A stretch of DNA of 64,000 bases, from assembly GCA_026874595.1 (NCBI GenBank), contig CM049306.1, positions 62,504,019 through 62,568,018 of the forward strand. Direction: 5' to 3'. The DNA is from Sipunculus nudus. Its lineage: Eukaryota > Annelida > Sipuncula > Golfingiida > Sipunculidae. A program made the position numbers and the translations under genes. Under the pieces are notes generated by a model. The model was not told the origin of the DNA and did not search any database. It was given only the letters and a program-made list of their open reading frames with translations. This document shows, one piece after another, positions 15,001-28,640 of this stretch. Positions within the stretch are counted from its first letter, which is position 1. The number at the start of each line of letters is the position of its first letter.

Positions 15001-18000
15001 CTGCCTACATGGGGGAGTAACACATACGATATAGATACCTGGACTATCAAGGTCAGAAAGCCTGCCTACATGGGGGAGTAACACATACGATATAGATACC
15101 TGGACTATCAAGGTCAGAAAGCCTGCCTACATGGGGGAGTAACACATACGATATAGATACTTACACTATCTAGGTCAGAAAGCCTGCCTACATGGGGGAG
15201 TAACACATACGATATAGATACCTGGACTATCAAGGTCAGAAAGCCTGCCTACATGGGGGAGTAACACATACGATATAGATACCTGAACTATCAAGGTCAG
15301 AAAGCCTGCCTACATGGGGGAGTAACACATACGATATAGATACCTACACTATCAAGGTCAGAAAGCCTGCCTACATGGGGGAGTAACACATACGATATAG
15401 ATACCTACACTATCTAGGTCAGAAAGCCTACCTACATGGGGGAGTAACACATACGATATAGATACCTACACTATCAAGGTCAGAAAGCCTGCCTACATGG
15501 GGGAGTAACACATACGATATAGATACCTACACTATCAAGGCCAGAAAGCCTGCCTACATGGGGGAGTAACACATACGATATAGATACCTACACTATCAAG
15601 GTGAGAAAGCCTGCCTACATGGGGGAGTAACACATACGATATAGATACCTACACTATCAAGGTCAGAAAGCCTGCCTACATGGGGGAGTAACACATACGA
15701 TAAAGATACCTGGACTATCAAGGTCAGAAAGCCTGCCTACATGGGGGAGTAACACATACGATATAGATACCTACACTATCAATGTCAGAAAGCCTGCCTA
15801 CATGGGGGAGTAACACATACGATATAGATACCTACACTATCAAGGTCAGAAAGCCTGCCTACATGGGGGAGTAACACATACGATATAGATACCTACACTA
15901 TCAAGGTCAGAAAGCCTGCCTACATGGGGGAGTAACACATACGATATAGATACCTGGATTATCTAGGTCAGAAAGCCTGCCTACATGGGGGAGTAACACA
16001 TACGATATAGATACCTACACTATCAAGGTCAGAAAGCCTGCCTACATGGGGGAGTAACACATACGATATAGATACCTGGACTATCAAGGTCAGAAAGCCT
16101 GCCTACATGGGGGAGTAACACATACGATATCGATACCTACACTATCAAGGTCAGAAAGCCTGCCTACATGGGGGAGTAACACATACGATATAGATACCTA
16201 CACTATCAAGGTCAGAAAGCCTGCCTACATGGGGGAGTAACACATACGATATAGATACCTACACTATCAAGGTCAGAAGGCCTGCCTACATGGGGGAGTA
16301 ACACATACGATATAGATACCTGGACTATGAAGGTCAGAAAGCCTGCCTACATGGGGGAGTAACACATACGATATAGATACCTACACTATCAAGGTCAGAA
16401 AGCCTGCCTACATGGGGGAGTAACACATACGATATAGATACCTGGACTATCAAGGTCAGAAAGCCCGCCTACATGGGGGAGTAACACATACGATATAGAT
16501 ACCTGGACTATCAAGGTCAGAATGCCTGCCTACATGGGGGAGTAACACATACGATATAGATACCTACACTATCAAGGTCAGAAAGCCTGCCTACATGGGG
16601 GAGTAACACATACGATATAGATACCTGGACTATCAAGGTCAGAAAGCCTGCCTACATGGGGGAGTAACACATAAGATATAGATACCTACACTATCAAGGT
16701 CAGAAAGCCTGCCTACATGGGGGAGTAACACATAAGATATAGATACCTACACTATCAAGGTCAGAAAGCCTGCCTACATGGGGGAGTAACACATACGATA
16801 TAGATACCTACACTATCAAGGTCAGAAAGCCTGCCTACATGGGGGAATAACCCATACGATATAGATACCTACACTATCTAGGTCAGAAAGCCTGCCTACA
16901 TGGGGGAGTAACACATACGATATAGATACCTGGACTATCAAGGTCAGAAAGCCTGCCTACATGGGGGAGTAACACATAAGATATAGATACCTACACTATC
17001 AAGGTCAGAAAGCCTGCCTACATGGGGGAGTAACATATACGATATAGATACCTACACTATCTAGGTCAGAAAGCCTACCTACATGGGGGAGTAACACATA
17101 CGATATAGATACCTGGACTATCAAGGTCAGAAAGCCTGCCTACATGGGGGAGTAACACATACGATATAGATACCTACACTATCAAGGTCAGAAAGCCTGC
17201 CTACATGGGGGAGTAACACATACGATATAGATACCTGGACTATCAAGGTCAGAAAGCCTGCCTACATGGGGGAGTAACACATACGATATAGATACCTAGA
17301 CTATCAAGGTCAGAAAGCCTGCCTACATGGGGGAGTAACACATACGATATAGATACTTACACTATCTAGGTCAGAAAGCCTGCCTACATGGGGGAGTAAC
17401 ACATACGATATAGATACCTGGACTATCAAGGTCAGAAAGCCTGCCTACATGGGGGAGTAACACATACGATATAGATACCTGAACTATCAAGGTCAGAAAG
17501 CCTGCCTACATGGGGGAGTAACACATACGATATAGATACCTACACTATCAAGGTCAGAAAGCCTGCCTACATGGGGGAGTAACACATACGATATAGATAC
17601 CTACACTATCTAGGTCAGAAAGCCTACCTACATGGGGGAGTAACACATACGATATAGATACCTACACTATCAAGGTCAGAAAGCCTGCCTACATGGGGGA
17701 GTAACACATACGATATAGATACCTACACTATCAAGGCCAGAAAGCCTGCCTACATGGGGGAGTAACACATACGATATAGATACCTACACTATCAAGGTCA
17801 GAAAGCCTGCCTACATGGGGGAGTAACACATACGATAAAGATACCTGGACTATCAAGGTCAGAAAGCCTGCCTACATGGGGGAGTAACACATACGATATA
17901 GATACCTACACTATCAAGGTCAGAAAGCCTGCCTACATGGGGGAGTAACACATACGATATAGATACCTACACTATCAAGGTCAGAAAGCCTGCCTACATG

Positions 18001-21000
18001 GGGGAGTAACACATACGATATAGATACCTGGACTATCAAGGTCAGAAAGCCTGCCTACATGGGGGAGTAACACATACGATATAGATACCTACATTATCAA
18101 GGTCAGAAAGCCTACCTACATGGGGGAGTAACACATACGATATAGATACCTACACTATCAAGGTCAGAAAGCCTGCCTACATGGGGGAGTAACACATACG
18201 ATATAGATACCTACACTATCTAGGTCAGAAAGCCTGCCTACATGGGGGAGTAACACATACGATATAGATACCTACACTATCAAGGTCAGAAAGCCTGCCT
18301 ACATGGGGGAGTAACACATACGATATAGATACCTGGACTATCAAGGTCAGAAAGCCTGCCTACATGGGGGAGTAACACATACGATATCGATACCTACACT
18401 ATCAAGGTCAGAAAGCCTGCCTACATGGGGGAGTAACACATACGATATAGATACCTACACTATCAAGGTCAGAAAGCCTGCCTACATGGGGGAGTAACAC
18501 ATACGATATAGATACCTACACTATCAAGGTCAGAAAGCCTGCCTACATGGGGGAGTAACACATACGATATAGATACCTGGACTATGAAGGTCAGAAAGCC
18601 TGCCTACATGGGGGAGTAACACATACGATATAGATACCTACACTATCAAGGTCAGAAAGCCTGCCTACATGGGGGAGTAACACATACGATATGGATACCT
18701 GGACTATCAAGGTCAGAAAGCCCGCCTACATGGGGGAGTAACACATACGATATAGATACCTGGACTATCAAGGTCAGAATGCCTGCCTACATGGGGGAGT
18801 AACACATACGATATAGATACCTACACTATCAAGGTCAGAAAGCCTGCCTACATGGGGGAGTAACACATACGATATAGATACCTGGACTATCAAGGTCAGA
18901 AAGCCTGCCTACATGGGGGAGTAACACATAAGATATAGATACCTACACTATCAAGGTCAGAAAGCCTGCCTACATGGGGGAGTAACACATAAGATATAGA
19001 TACCTACACTATCAAGGTCAGAAAGCCTGCCTACGTGGGGGAGTAACACATACGATATAGATACCTACACTATAAAGGTCAGAAAGCCTGCCTACATGGG
19101 GGAGTAACACATACGATATAGATACCTTGACTATCAAGGTCAGAAAGCCTGCCTACATGGGGGAGTAACACATAAGATATAGATACCTACACTATCAAGG
19201 CCAGAAAGCCTGCCTACATGGGGGAGTAACACATACGATATAGATACCTACACTATCTAGGTCAGAAAGCCTGCCTACATGGGGGAGTAACACATACGAT
19301 ATAGATACCTACACTATCAAGGTCAGAAAGCCTGCCTACATGGGGGAGTAACACATACGATATAGATACCTACACTATCAAGGTCAGAAAGCCTGCCTAC
19401 ATGGGGGAGTAACCCATACGATATAGATACCTACACTATCAAGGTCAGAAAGCCTGCCTACATGGGGGAGTAACCCATACGATATAGATACCTACACTAT
19501 CAAGGTCAGAAAGCCTGCCTACATGGGGGAGTAACACATACGATATAGATACCTACACTATCTAGGTCAGAAAGCCTGCCTACATGGGGGAGTAACACAT
19601 ACGATATAGATACCTGGACTATCAAGGTAAGAAAGCCTGCCTACATGGGCGAGTAACACATAAGATATAGATACCTACACTATCAAGGTCAGAAAGCCTG
19701 CCTACATGGGGGAGTAACACATACGATATAGATACCTACACTATCAAGGTCAGAAAGCCTGCCTACATGGGGGAGTAACACATACGATATAGATACCTGG
19801 ACTATCAAGGTAAGAAAGCCTGCCTACATGGGGGAGTAACACATAAGATATAGATACCTACACAATCAAGGTCAGAAAGCCTGCCTACATGGGGGAGTAA
19901 CATATACGATATAGATACCTACACTATCAAGGTCAGAAAGCCTGCCTACATGGGGGAGTAACACATACGATATAGATACCTACACTATCTAGGTCAGAAA
20001 GCCTGCCTACATGGGGGAGTAACACATACGATATAGATCCCTGGACTATCAAGGTCAGAAAGCCTGCCTACATGGGGGAGTAACACATACGATATAGATA
20101 CCTACACTATCAAGGTCAGAAAGCCTGCCTACATTGGGGAGTAACACATAAGATATAGATACCTACACTATCAAGGTCAGAAAGCCTGCCTACATGGGGG
20201 AGTAACACATACGATATAGATACCTACACTATCAAGGTCAGAAAGCCTGCCTACATGGGGGAGTAACACATACGATATAGATACCTGGACTATCAAGGTC
20301 AGAAAGCCTGCCTACATGGGGGAGTAACACATAAGATATAGATACCTACACTATCAAGGTCAGAAAGCCTGCCTACATGGGGGAGTAACACATAAGATAT
20401 AGATACCTACACTATCAAGGTCAGAAAGCCTGCCTACATGGGGGAGTAACACATACGATATAGATACCTACACTATCTAGGTCAGAAAGCCTGCCTACAT
20501 GGGGGAGTAACACATACGATATAGATTCCTGGACTATCAAGGTCAGAAAGCCTGCCTACATGGGGGAGTAACACATAAGATATAGATACCTACACTATCA
20601 AGGTCAGAAAGCCTGCCTACATGGGGGAGTAACACATAAGATATAGATACCTACACTATCAAGGTCAAAAAGCCTGCCTACATGGGGAAGTAACACATAC
20701 GATATAGATACCTACACTATCAAGGTCAGAAAGCCTGCCTACATGGGGGAGTAACACATACGATATAGATACCTGGACTATCAAGGTCAGAAAGCCTGCC
20801 TACATGGGGGAGTAACACATAAGATATAGATACCTACACTATCAAGGTCAGAAAGCCTGCCTACATGGGGGATTAACACATACGATATAGATACCTTCAC
20901 TATCAAGGTCAGAAAGCCTGCCTACATGGGGGAGTAACACATACGATATAGATACCTACACTATCTAGGTCAGAAAGCCTGCCTACATGGGGGAGTAACA

Positions 21001-21934
21001 CATACGATATAGATACCTGGACTATCAAGGTCAGAAAGCCTGCCTACATGAGGGAGTAACACATACGATATAGATACCTACACTATCAAGGTCAGAAAGC
21101 CTGCCTACATGGGGGAGTAACACATACGATATAGATACCTACACTATCTAGGTCAGAAAGCCTGCCTACATGGGGGAGTAACACATACGATATAGATACC
21201 TACACTATCAAGGTCAGAAAGCCTGCCTACATGGGGGAGTAACACATAAGATATAGATACCTACACTATCAAGGTCAGAAAGCCTGCCTACATGGGGGAG
21301 TAACACATACGATATAGATACCTACACTGTCAAGGTCAGAAAGCCTGCCTACATGGGGGAGTAACACATACGATATAGATACCTACACTATCAAGGTCAG
21401 AAAGCCTGCCTACATGGGGGAGTAACACATACGATATAGATACCTACACTTTTTAGGTCAGATAGCCTGCCTACATGGGGGAGTAACACATACGATATAG
21501 ATACCTACACTATCAAGGTCAGAAAGCCTGCCTACATGGGGGAGTAACACATACGATATAGATACCTACACTATCAAGGTCAGAAAGCCTGCCTACATGG
21601 GGGAGTAACACATAAGATATAGATACCTGGACTATCAAGGTCAGAAAGCCTGCCTACATGGGGGAGTAACACATACGATATAGATACCTACACTATCACT
21701 GACATAAAGCCTGCCTACATGGGGGAGTAACACATACGATATAGATACCTGGACTATCAAGGTCAGAAAGCCTGCCTACATGGGGGAGTAACACATACGA
21801 TATAGATACCTACACTATCACTGACATAAAGCCTGCCTACATGGGGGAGTAACACATACGATATAGATACCTTGACTATCACTGACATAAAGTCTGCCTA
21901 CATGGGGGAGTAACACATACGATATAGATACCTG
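1..21934. repeat. Satellite array, 61-bp monomer, about 360 copies
   Basis: Seen directly: a head-to-tail array whose unit starts CTACATGGGGGAGTAACACA and recurs every 61 bases from base 1 to about 21,934, where it breaks off mid-monomer. The left end is the window edge, so the array is longer. Monomer starts fall on exact multiples of 61 except for one 2-base deletion near 1,063. Copies differ mainly at a few sites: TACAC/TGGAC, CAAGG/CTAGG, CTGCC/CTACC, ACGAT/AAGAT and CACAT/CCCAT. Neither strand is open, since 61 is not a multiple of 3. The last few monomers carry an altered CACTGACATAAAG segment. Function unknown; it could be centromeric, subtelomeric or interstitial heterochromatin. Confidence 0.99.
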
Positions 21935-22575
21935 GATAAAGAGGGCAATTTGAGGCAATTTTCACAAAAAAATGAGGACTTCCTGTTCCTGAAAAACTAT
22001 TCCCTGATGTCTTTGCGTAATGTAGTAAAACTGTAGAGAGGTACAATATTTAATATTTTTATTTCTTCAAAATTAGGATATAAAATTTCAATCGTTTTCA
22101 AACAAGTCAATGGCGCAAAGGCGCATTTACGTTTGTGACTTGCAACTTATTATCTTTTAAATATAATGCTCGGAGTGAAATAACTGATATGTTGAAGTCT
22201 TATGTTAAACTTAGCATTTTACCGGGTTTCGTGGTCTCGACAGCACACAGGACTCATAAGAGTACCGAGTGCCGGTATTATCAGAGCCGTGAGATTGTTC
22301 ACGGTCGACCTCAACCAGGGCCCGGTGCTCTGCAGTTGTTCTGCAGCTGTTCATAAATATCCTTATATTCAACTAATAAAATTGAAAGTAATGAACTGCT
22401 GATAACTTCAATAAAATCTAATTGTTAAATAATAAAAATGATATGAAAAAAAAAACGAAAATTAATCACGAATATTGGAAAATTAGATAAAATGAGAAAT
22501 ATTGCAGCTCATCGGGGGGCCGCGCGCCGAAGGCGCCCTCTCTGGATCAGCCGCTGATAGCAAAGACAATTTAAT

Positions 22576-22590
22576 ACATATATATGTATG

Positions 22591-22624
<34 letters not shown>
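22576..22624. repeat. (TA)n-rich microsatellite
   Basis: Alternating TA/TATG tract of about 49 bases in the spacer downstream of the satellite. Confidence 0.9.
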
Positions 22625-22673
22625 AGTATAGATTAAATGAAATTCGAAAGGACGGCGAGTACTGGATGCGATC

Positions 22674-22692
22674 GGGGGGGGGGGGGGGGGGG
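22674..22692. repeat. Poly(G) tract
   Basis: Uninterrupted run of G following GATC. Exact length is likely to be unreliable in sequencing. Confidence 0.9.
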
Positions 22693-25600
22693 CTTTATAA
22701 CAATAAACAGGAATGGTGTTAGGTCTGCTTTGTCTGTCAGATATAGATGTATTGAAGGTACTCCCCGCCCACCTTATTCATGGCGGTGCTTTACCTGTGT
22801 ACATCAAAGATAAACCGCGACCACGTGATTCCACGTGTCATTTTGTGTCAATCACAGGCAGGTATCGTATTTTCGCCTGGACAAAGGGACATGTAACAGA
22901 CCAAGTCCACGCATTTCACGCAATCTTTGTTTTTCATTACAGTTTGCTGACAGGTTGTGGATTTACGGTCAGAAACGTTGCACGTAAACATAATCTATCA
23001 TCAACTGTGAGACGGTTTACTGTTCACGGACAAGTTAAAAGGTCATTGATCAGTGAAGTTTAAGAAGAAGTGATATGATTTCTTTACATAAATTGGGAAT
23101 CTGCCTGAGCGATGGAAAGTGTGTTTATCTAAATGAGGAAAGTCGCCCATGTTACCCAAATAGATACAATATGATATGTGTATGCAGACACATTTTTACT
23201 TGCGAATTTCTTGTGAATTCTTTAGCTTTAGTGATCCGGTCACACAGTAAGCCTCTGCTCCCATTACAATATCCAGACTCTATCCCTAAGTACTAAGTAT
23301 TTCAGTCACATTGTCCCTATTTATGCTAGAGCACGGCAAAAGCTGAAAAAAAACAGGGTATTTCTTACAAAGAACAAAAGGGAAAAAGTGTAAGATGGTG
23401 TCACAGTCTATCCAAAACTGCTGAACATTTGCCTTTTGTAGATCATAATTAAATGGTACCTGCTAATACATACGATATAACTTATTCATGAACTTGCGGG
23501 CTGGAGACGTGGTGTAATATGTAAATGCACGGAGACACAGAAACCTCGACCCCCCCCCCCCTTTTTTTTTAGGCAGGTACCCGCGGCGTTTCAGGTTTAG
23601 CTGGCGATAACGTGTATTACATATTTACACATGTATGTTAAAGATAAATTAAAAGGTGTTTGGATTAAAGAACTTTAAAATGATATCCTCGGCGTCTCTT
23701 TTCTTCGACAATGGCAATAGTTATGTATTTTACTCAACATGCAGAACTTTGACGAAAAACATGTCTCACCTGTAAGGCGCCCCTTGCGATCACGGCTTTT
23801 GTGGGATATACACAAACACAAATATTGGTTAAACAGGCGGTGTGATAGTTATCGGAGCGGAGCGGACACGGTTCACCGACACTTGCTCTGGTTTAACAGG
23901 CAATTAAGCTGACGCTGATGACAAACCTTCATTAAAATTATTATGGGTCTCAGATGAATTTTATACAACATCTCAGGCTGAATGAGTATGCGAGGAGTAC
24001 CCGCTATAGTCTATGGCATTGATTTGTGAATGGCAGCTTGTTTATGCTATTTGCACCAAACACTGGACTGCCGGAAACCAACTCATCTGTAGGAATAAAC
24101 ATACGTATAGTATAGAGGACATAAATAAATATTGCCCATTCAAGTATATTCCTGTGTCCGTGTTATTTATACACCCGACACGAACCTCAATACCTGATGA
24201 ATATAATAAGGTTTCTTTTGGCGCTTTAAACGCCTCGAACTAAAACTGTTCAATGTTAAGTGTATATATGTATGGTCAGGAGCTCATAATTCACTGACGA
24301 TATAGCTGGGCCACTGGTCCCAACGCTTTCTTTATGACCGCAACGCGGTCCAAGCCCAGCTCGACCGCACCGGCAACTGGTGCGACGCTTTGAGAATTAA
24401 ACTTATATTCCAACTAAACACGAACAAAATATTTTGAACCATTAACATTGTTAGGTGAATATTTAAAAGATTATGTGACTGCCATGTTCTTAAGGCGCCC
24501 TCACGTACAGCATATCAGTCAATAAATTTTACCAATCCTATGTAGAATGAGACTGACATCACATCCACTAAACAGCAGTCTTATAGAGTGAGCTTGATTT
24601 GGCGTTGCATCAGGTCAAGCTTTATAGATATTTTGCTTTGAATCTCTATCCCTTCTGAATTTCATCTTGTCTTTGGGACTAAGAATTAATTAATCAATTA
24701 GCTGTAACCTTTATAGTTGCCCCCTAGATCGGGGTCCCTGAATTTTGAGCACTATCGTTTCTTTCTTTAGTTAGTTTTCTTGAGTCTCACTACATCCATG
24801 CTCATCAAACTTACTGAAATAACAGGATTCTGAAAGAAATATTCCGGTTAGGAAAAGTGATTTCTGTTTTGACTGGTCCTCCGGGCGGGTTCTACTGTCG
24901 ATCCCTAAATCCATACATTTCTTATATGGATAGATAGATGTCTTATATTGATATACCTTGCTGGCACTTTTGGGCGTTTTCCAAAGTAATGGCAGTAGAA
25001 CATATTGTATTATCTACCTTGCTGATTTATTGTATTCCATATGCTAAAATATGTGTACTTATGGATTCAGTCAATAGCGCTTTCCTGGCATCCAATTCTT
25101 ATTATTGTGAACCGTTTTCAAATGACATTACATGAACATCTCTGGCGGGTTCAATGCAGATAAACCAACGTGCACTCAGGAACTGGTTTCATAAAACATT
25201 TTAAAATGTTAAAAAAACATTTTGTAACAAGTCCAAAAGAACTGTTTTCGTTCGCATATTGATACACATATTTAAATAATTTTGGATTGCGGTACTAAAA
25301 GTGTAAAACACTGAATTTCATGTGAAAAGGGGTTATTTTATATATCAACAAATAGTTTGGGTATAACCAAATAATTTAATACACAGGCAATAAAAATACA
25401 CTTTCGAACTTGATTTTAACCTAAGGCCATTTCTACTTGTGGGAACTACTTTCTCCGGGGTCAAACTTCAAAATAAAAATTCATCAATATCCAAGGCAAA
25501 TAGCCTTATTCATTTGCTTAAACAACTCTGATCCAACATATCGATGGTCTATTTCAACGCCTGTGGTGTATTCAGAACGTCCAAATCACTGTTGGTAAAT

Positions 25601-26842
25601 GAATTCCTTACTCACAAATCCTAATCAGCGGTCATGCCCTTACGTGTCCAATTGTGCAAAACCAGGCATTCAACTAGATTTCTAGCGCCATCTATGGGTG
25701 AAAGTTGTCTTCAAACAAATACCCAGCAGATGGCGCAGTGTTATTTGTGAAAGGCCTGGATCCAAAATAGAAGATATGGGTCTGACATGCTGTCTGGTGG
25801 AATTCTGACGTTATGAGATCGACAAGGATACGGATATTTATTATTTCACCCCAGGTATCTTGAAGTAAAATATATCTGGCAAGTGGAGGTAATAGTCCAG
25901 AGTCAGTTGTGAGGTAACATACTGCTGTGAGATTTTCATGACGAAAGCTGACAGCATATATCATTTTAAAGCTTATAATGTTATCTGTCTAAAATCCATG
26001 ATGCTATTATTCCTCAGTTATCACAGTGTATCCAACATTTCGGACAAACAAATCATCTACAATCACCATCAATGTGCGTCCAACACTATGTTCCTTCAAA
26101 TGTGTCAGTTCCCTGTACAAGATGTGTATGTGCGTATCATCACGGTCACTGTAGACGGCCACCATCTAACAAACTGCCACTATTTTTATTGGGTCAACAT
26201 CCAAACTTTTAAGGAAACCCCATGTTTGTTTTCGTTCAGTCTCAGGGAGAGACAGAACGGTCCATTAGTCCTTTATCTAATTGTAAAATCCTCTTCGGCT
26301 GTTCATTATACAAGCCCATCCATGGACCAGCTTAATCAATCTAATGATCAACTGTTATCAGTTATCATCTCAAAGGCTGGTTACCACAGAAGAGCCTTGT
26401 TTATGATAAAGCACACAATGGTTCAGTGTGACAAAAAATGGAATAAAATAATCCGCCTTTTTCGCCATTGTGGTATTCATATTTCAGCAATTTTGATTTT
26501 TTTTTCAGTTTGCCTTTTAACTTTATTTTTTTTTTCAATGATCGGTTACTATCCAAAATGTGACAAATTACACGTTTCGTGGGTTACAAAACGTTCTAAG
26601 TAAAGCAGCTAAAAATCATCAGGGTATGTCGAAATATCAATACAATGAATATTCGCCGTTTTTCGTCCTTGAGGTGGCCATGTTTACAGGCATTATGGAC
26701 TTTTAAGTGTGCAGATCGATTTCATGATCATTTCAGGCTGCCTAGTGTTGCAGAATCTGATTTGTTTTTTTTATCTCCATTACAAAATTTGTGTTCATCA
26801 CGCATACGTGATCTGCTTATATTAGGTTCCGTAACATAAAAT

Positions 26843-26860
26843 TGGGGGCTCGTCCGGGAT
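26843..26860 (+). promoter_or_regulatory. Primer-binding site, tRNA-Pro type
   Basis: TGGGGGCTCGTCCGGGAT is an exact 18-base match to the well-known proline-tRNA primer-binding site of murine leukaemia-type retroviruses. Here it would prime minus-strand DNA synthesis. It lies 159 bases before the gag ATG and a few bases after an ACA trinucleotide (26,834-26,836) that could end a 5' LTR. Confidence 0.85.
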
Positions 26861-27001
26861 GCTCAATAGTTTTCAAATTTATAAGGCCTTGACATGGACA
26901 TTGTTTTATCGTACATTGTTTACAAGATTACATATTGTTTACAGTACATTGTTTACAGGATTTATCTCAGTGGTGTTTTGTTATTGTTTTAACATCTTAA
27001 C

Positions 27002-28380
27002 ATGGCAGATTTCAAACCTGAGACATTTGTTGACGATCCTGACCCTGATCAACCTGAACAGTTGTCAAAAGAACAGTTGTTGCGTTTGGGACAACTTTGG
27101 GGCTAAGTGTGAAAAAAGCTTTGAGAAAGCCTGATATCATTGCTAAAATCATGCAAAATCTTATTAGCAAAGGTTTAACTGAAGAGACTGAAGTTGAAAC
27201 ATAAAAAAAATGATAGCCTTGCTATGCAATTAGAATTAAAAAAAGTTTGAAATGCAACATGAGCTAGCATTAAAAGAGAGGGAAGAAGGGTTAGAAAGAG
27301 ACAGACTAGAAAAAGAAAAAGAAATTATGTTAAAACGACTGGAGTTAGAAAGACTTGAACTAGAACATAGTCTACGTGCTGCCCCAACTCACAGTTTTGA
27401 TGTTACTAAACACATTAGACTTGTCCCACCTTTCAAGAAAAAGAGGTTGATAAATATTTCTTAAACTTTGAGAAGGTAGCTAAAATTTAAAATGGCCTAT
27501 GGAAAACTGGACTATGCTGTTACAAAGTGTATTGACTGGCAAGGCCAGAGAAATCTATACAGAGCTTTCAGTAGAAGCTGCTGCTGACTATGACCTGATA
27601 AAACGGTTAATCCTAAAAGGTTATGAGTTAGTTCCAGAGGCTTACCGCCAGAAATTTAGAAATTGGGAAAAGCGCAGAAATCAGACCTACGTTGAATTTG
27701 CTATGACAAAAGAGCAGTTGTTTGATCGCTGGTGTAGTTCTAAAAATGTAATGAAAGATTATGACAATTTGCGCCAGTTGATTTCGCTTGAAGAATTTAA
27801 GCGCTGCATTAACGCAGATGTTAAAACTTTTCTCGATGAGAAAAGTCCTGAAACACTTGACATTGCTGTTCAATTAGCTGATGATTATTCATTGACACAC
27901 AAAATGTCCTTTATTAGCAAATCAAACCAGTCATTCAAAGACAAGAATGTAAATGAGTATGGTCAAAAGAAGTTTAAAGCGCAGTCACCCAGTACTAGTA
28001 GTCCTGATAGTTCAGCAAAGTCAATAGCTACACCTCAGGCCACGTCCACTGTGTCTAAGTCCAACAAAGACCAGTCATTTTCAAAGAAAATCTGTAATTA
28101 CTGCAAGAAGAAAGGTCATCTAATATCTGACTGCTGGAGACTTGCGAATAGACCAAATAGCAAACCATCTGGTTTTGTTTTAAAATCTATACATAGCATA
28201 GTACAAGAACCAGGCTCTTTTCATGTAAATAAGAGGTACAACTCCTTTGCTGACTCAAATAAAGGGTTTGATGCTACAAAGGCCCAAGTGCCGTCTAAAT
28301 CCAAAGAAGAATCTGTAGCTTGCGGGATAAAAACCTCAGTTGATTCCTGCGAGGAATTAAATAAGGTTAGGTCCTTTTAA
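27002..28380 (+). pseudogene. gag of Gypsy element, frameshifted
   Basis: The ATG at 27,002 opens an acidic N-terminus (MADFKPETFVDDPDPDQ) that hits stops near 27,104; the homologous sequence continues one frame over with a helical LxxLGLxVKKALRK-type segment. A charged coiled-coil stretch follows at 27,252-27,440, rich in E, R, K and L, which ends in another frameshift. The best-preserved piece is 27,499-28,380 (293 codons). It contains the capsid-like region and, near codon 197, a retroviral zinc knuckle CNYCKKKGHLISDC of the form CX2CX4HX4C, which binds RNA. The segment after about 28,380 is an acidic, Cys/Ser-rich linker with stop codons. Breaks are described only; at least two frameshifts make it non-functional. 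Confidence 0.85.
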
Positions 28381-28640
28381 GACTCCTGCGAGGAGTGTTC
28401 TCTAAATGGAGCTAAGTCATTTTATGACTCTTGCGAGAGTATTTCAAATGAGGCCAGGTCCTCTTATGACAAACAAAAGTTTGTTTCTGCTGAGGAAAGT
28501 TCCTCTGTTGACTCCCATGAGGAGTTTGGTAAGGATGTAGATTCCTTAGATGACTCTGAAACAGAGTTTATGACTGACACCTTCAATGTCAGTTCTTTAT
28601 TGGATGAGTTGAGGTAGTAGATTCCTCTCTATACTCTGAA

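Larger units (their letters stand above)
21935..26842. other. AT-rich region without a recognised gene
   Basis: This 4.9-kb stretch follows the satellite. It holds microsatellites, homopolymer runs and short GC-rich patches (22,500-22,555; 24,305-24,390, with GACCGC/GCGGTC stems). Several ORFs of 60-221 codons occur, the longest at 25,938-26,603 (plus), overlapped by a 90-codon antisense ORF. None has a motif I recognise, and their low-complexity hydrophobic composition does not look like conserved protein. The last bases before 26,843 sit where a 5' LTR would be expected for the following retrotransposon but do not match its 3' LTR. Confidence 0.6.

Noticed and set aside
1-21934. Regular repeats resembling a CRISPR array
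   Set aside because: The full 61-bp unit is conserved without unique spacers, there are no cas genes, and the rest of the window is eukaryotic with introns.
25938-26603. 221-codon ORF as a membrane protein gene
   Set aside because: A hydrophobic stretch comes from poly-T tracts, there is no recognisable motif, and an antisense ORF overlaps; kept only as part of the unannotated region.
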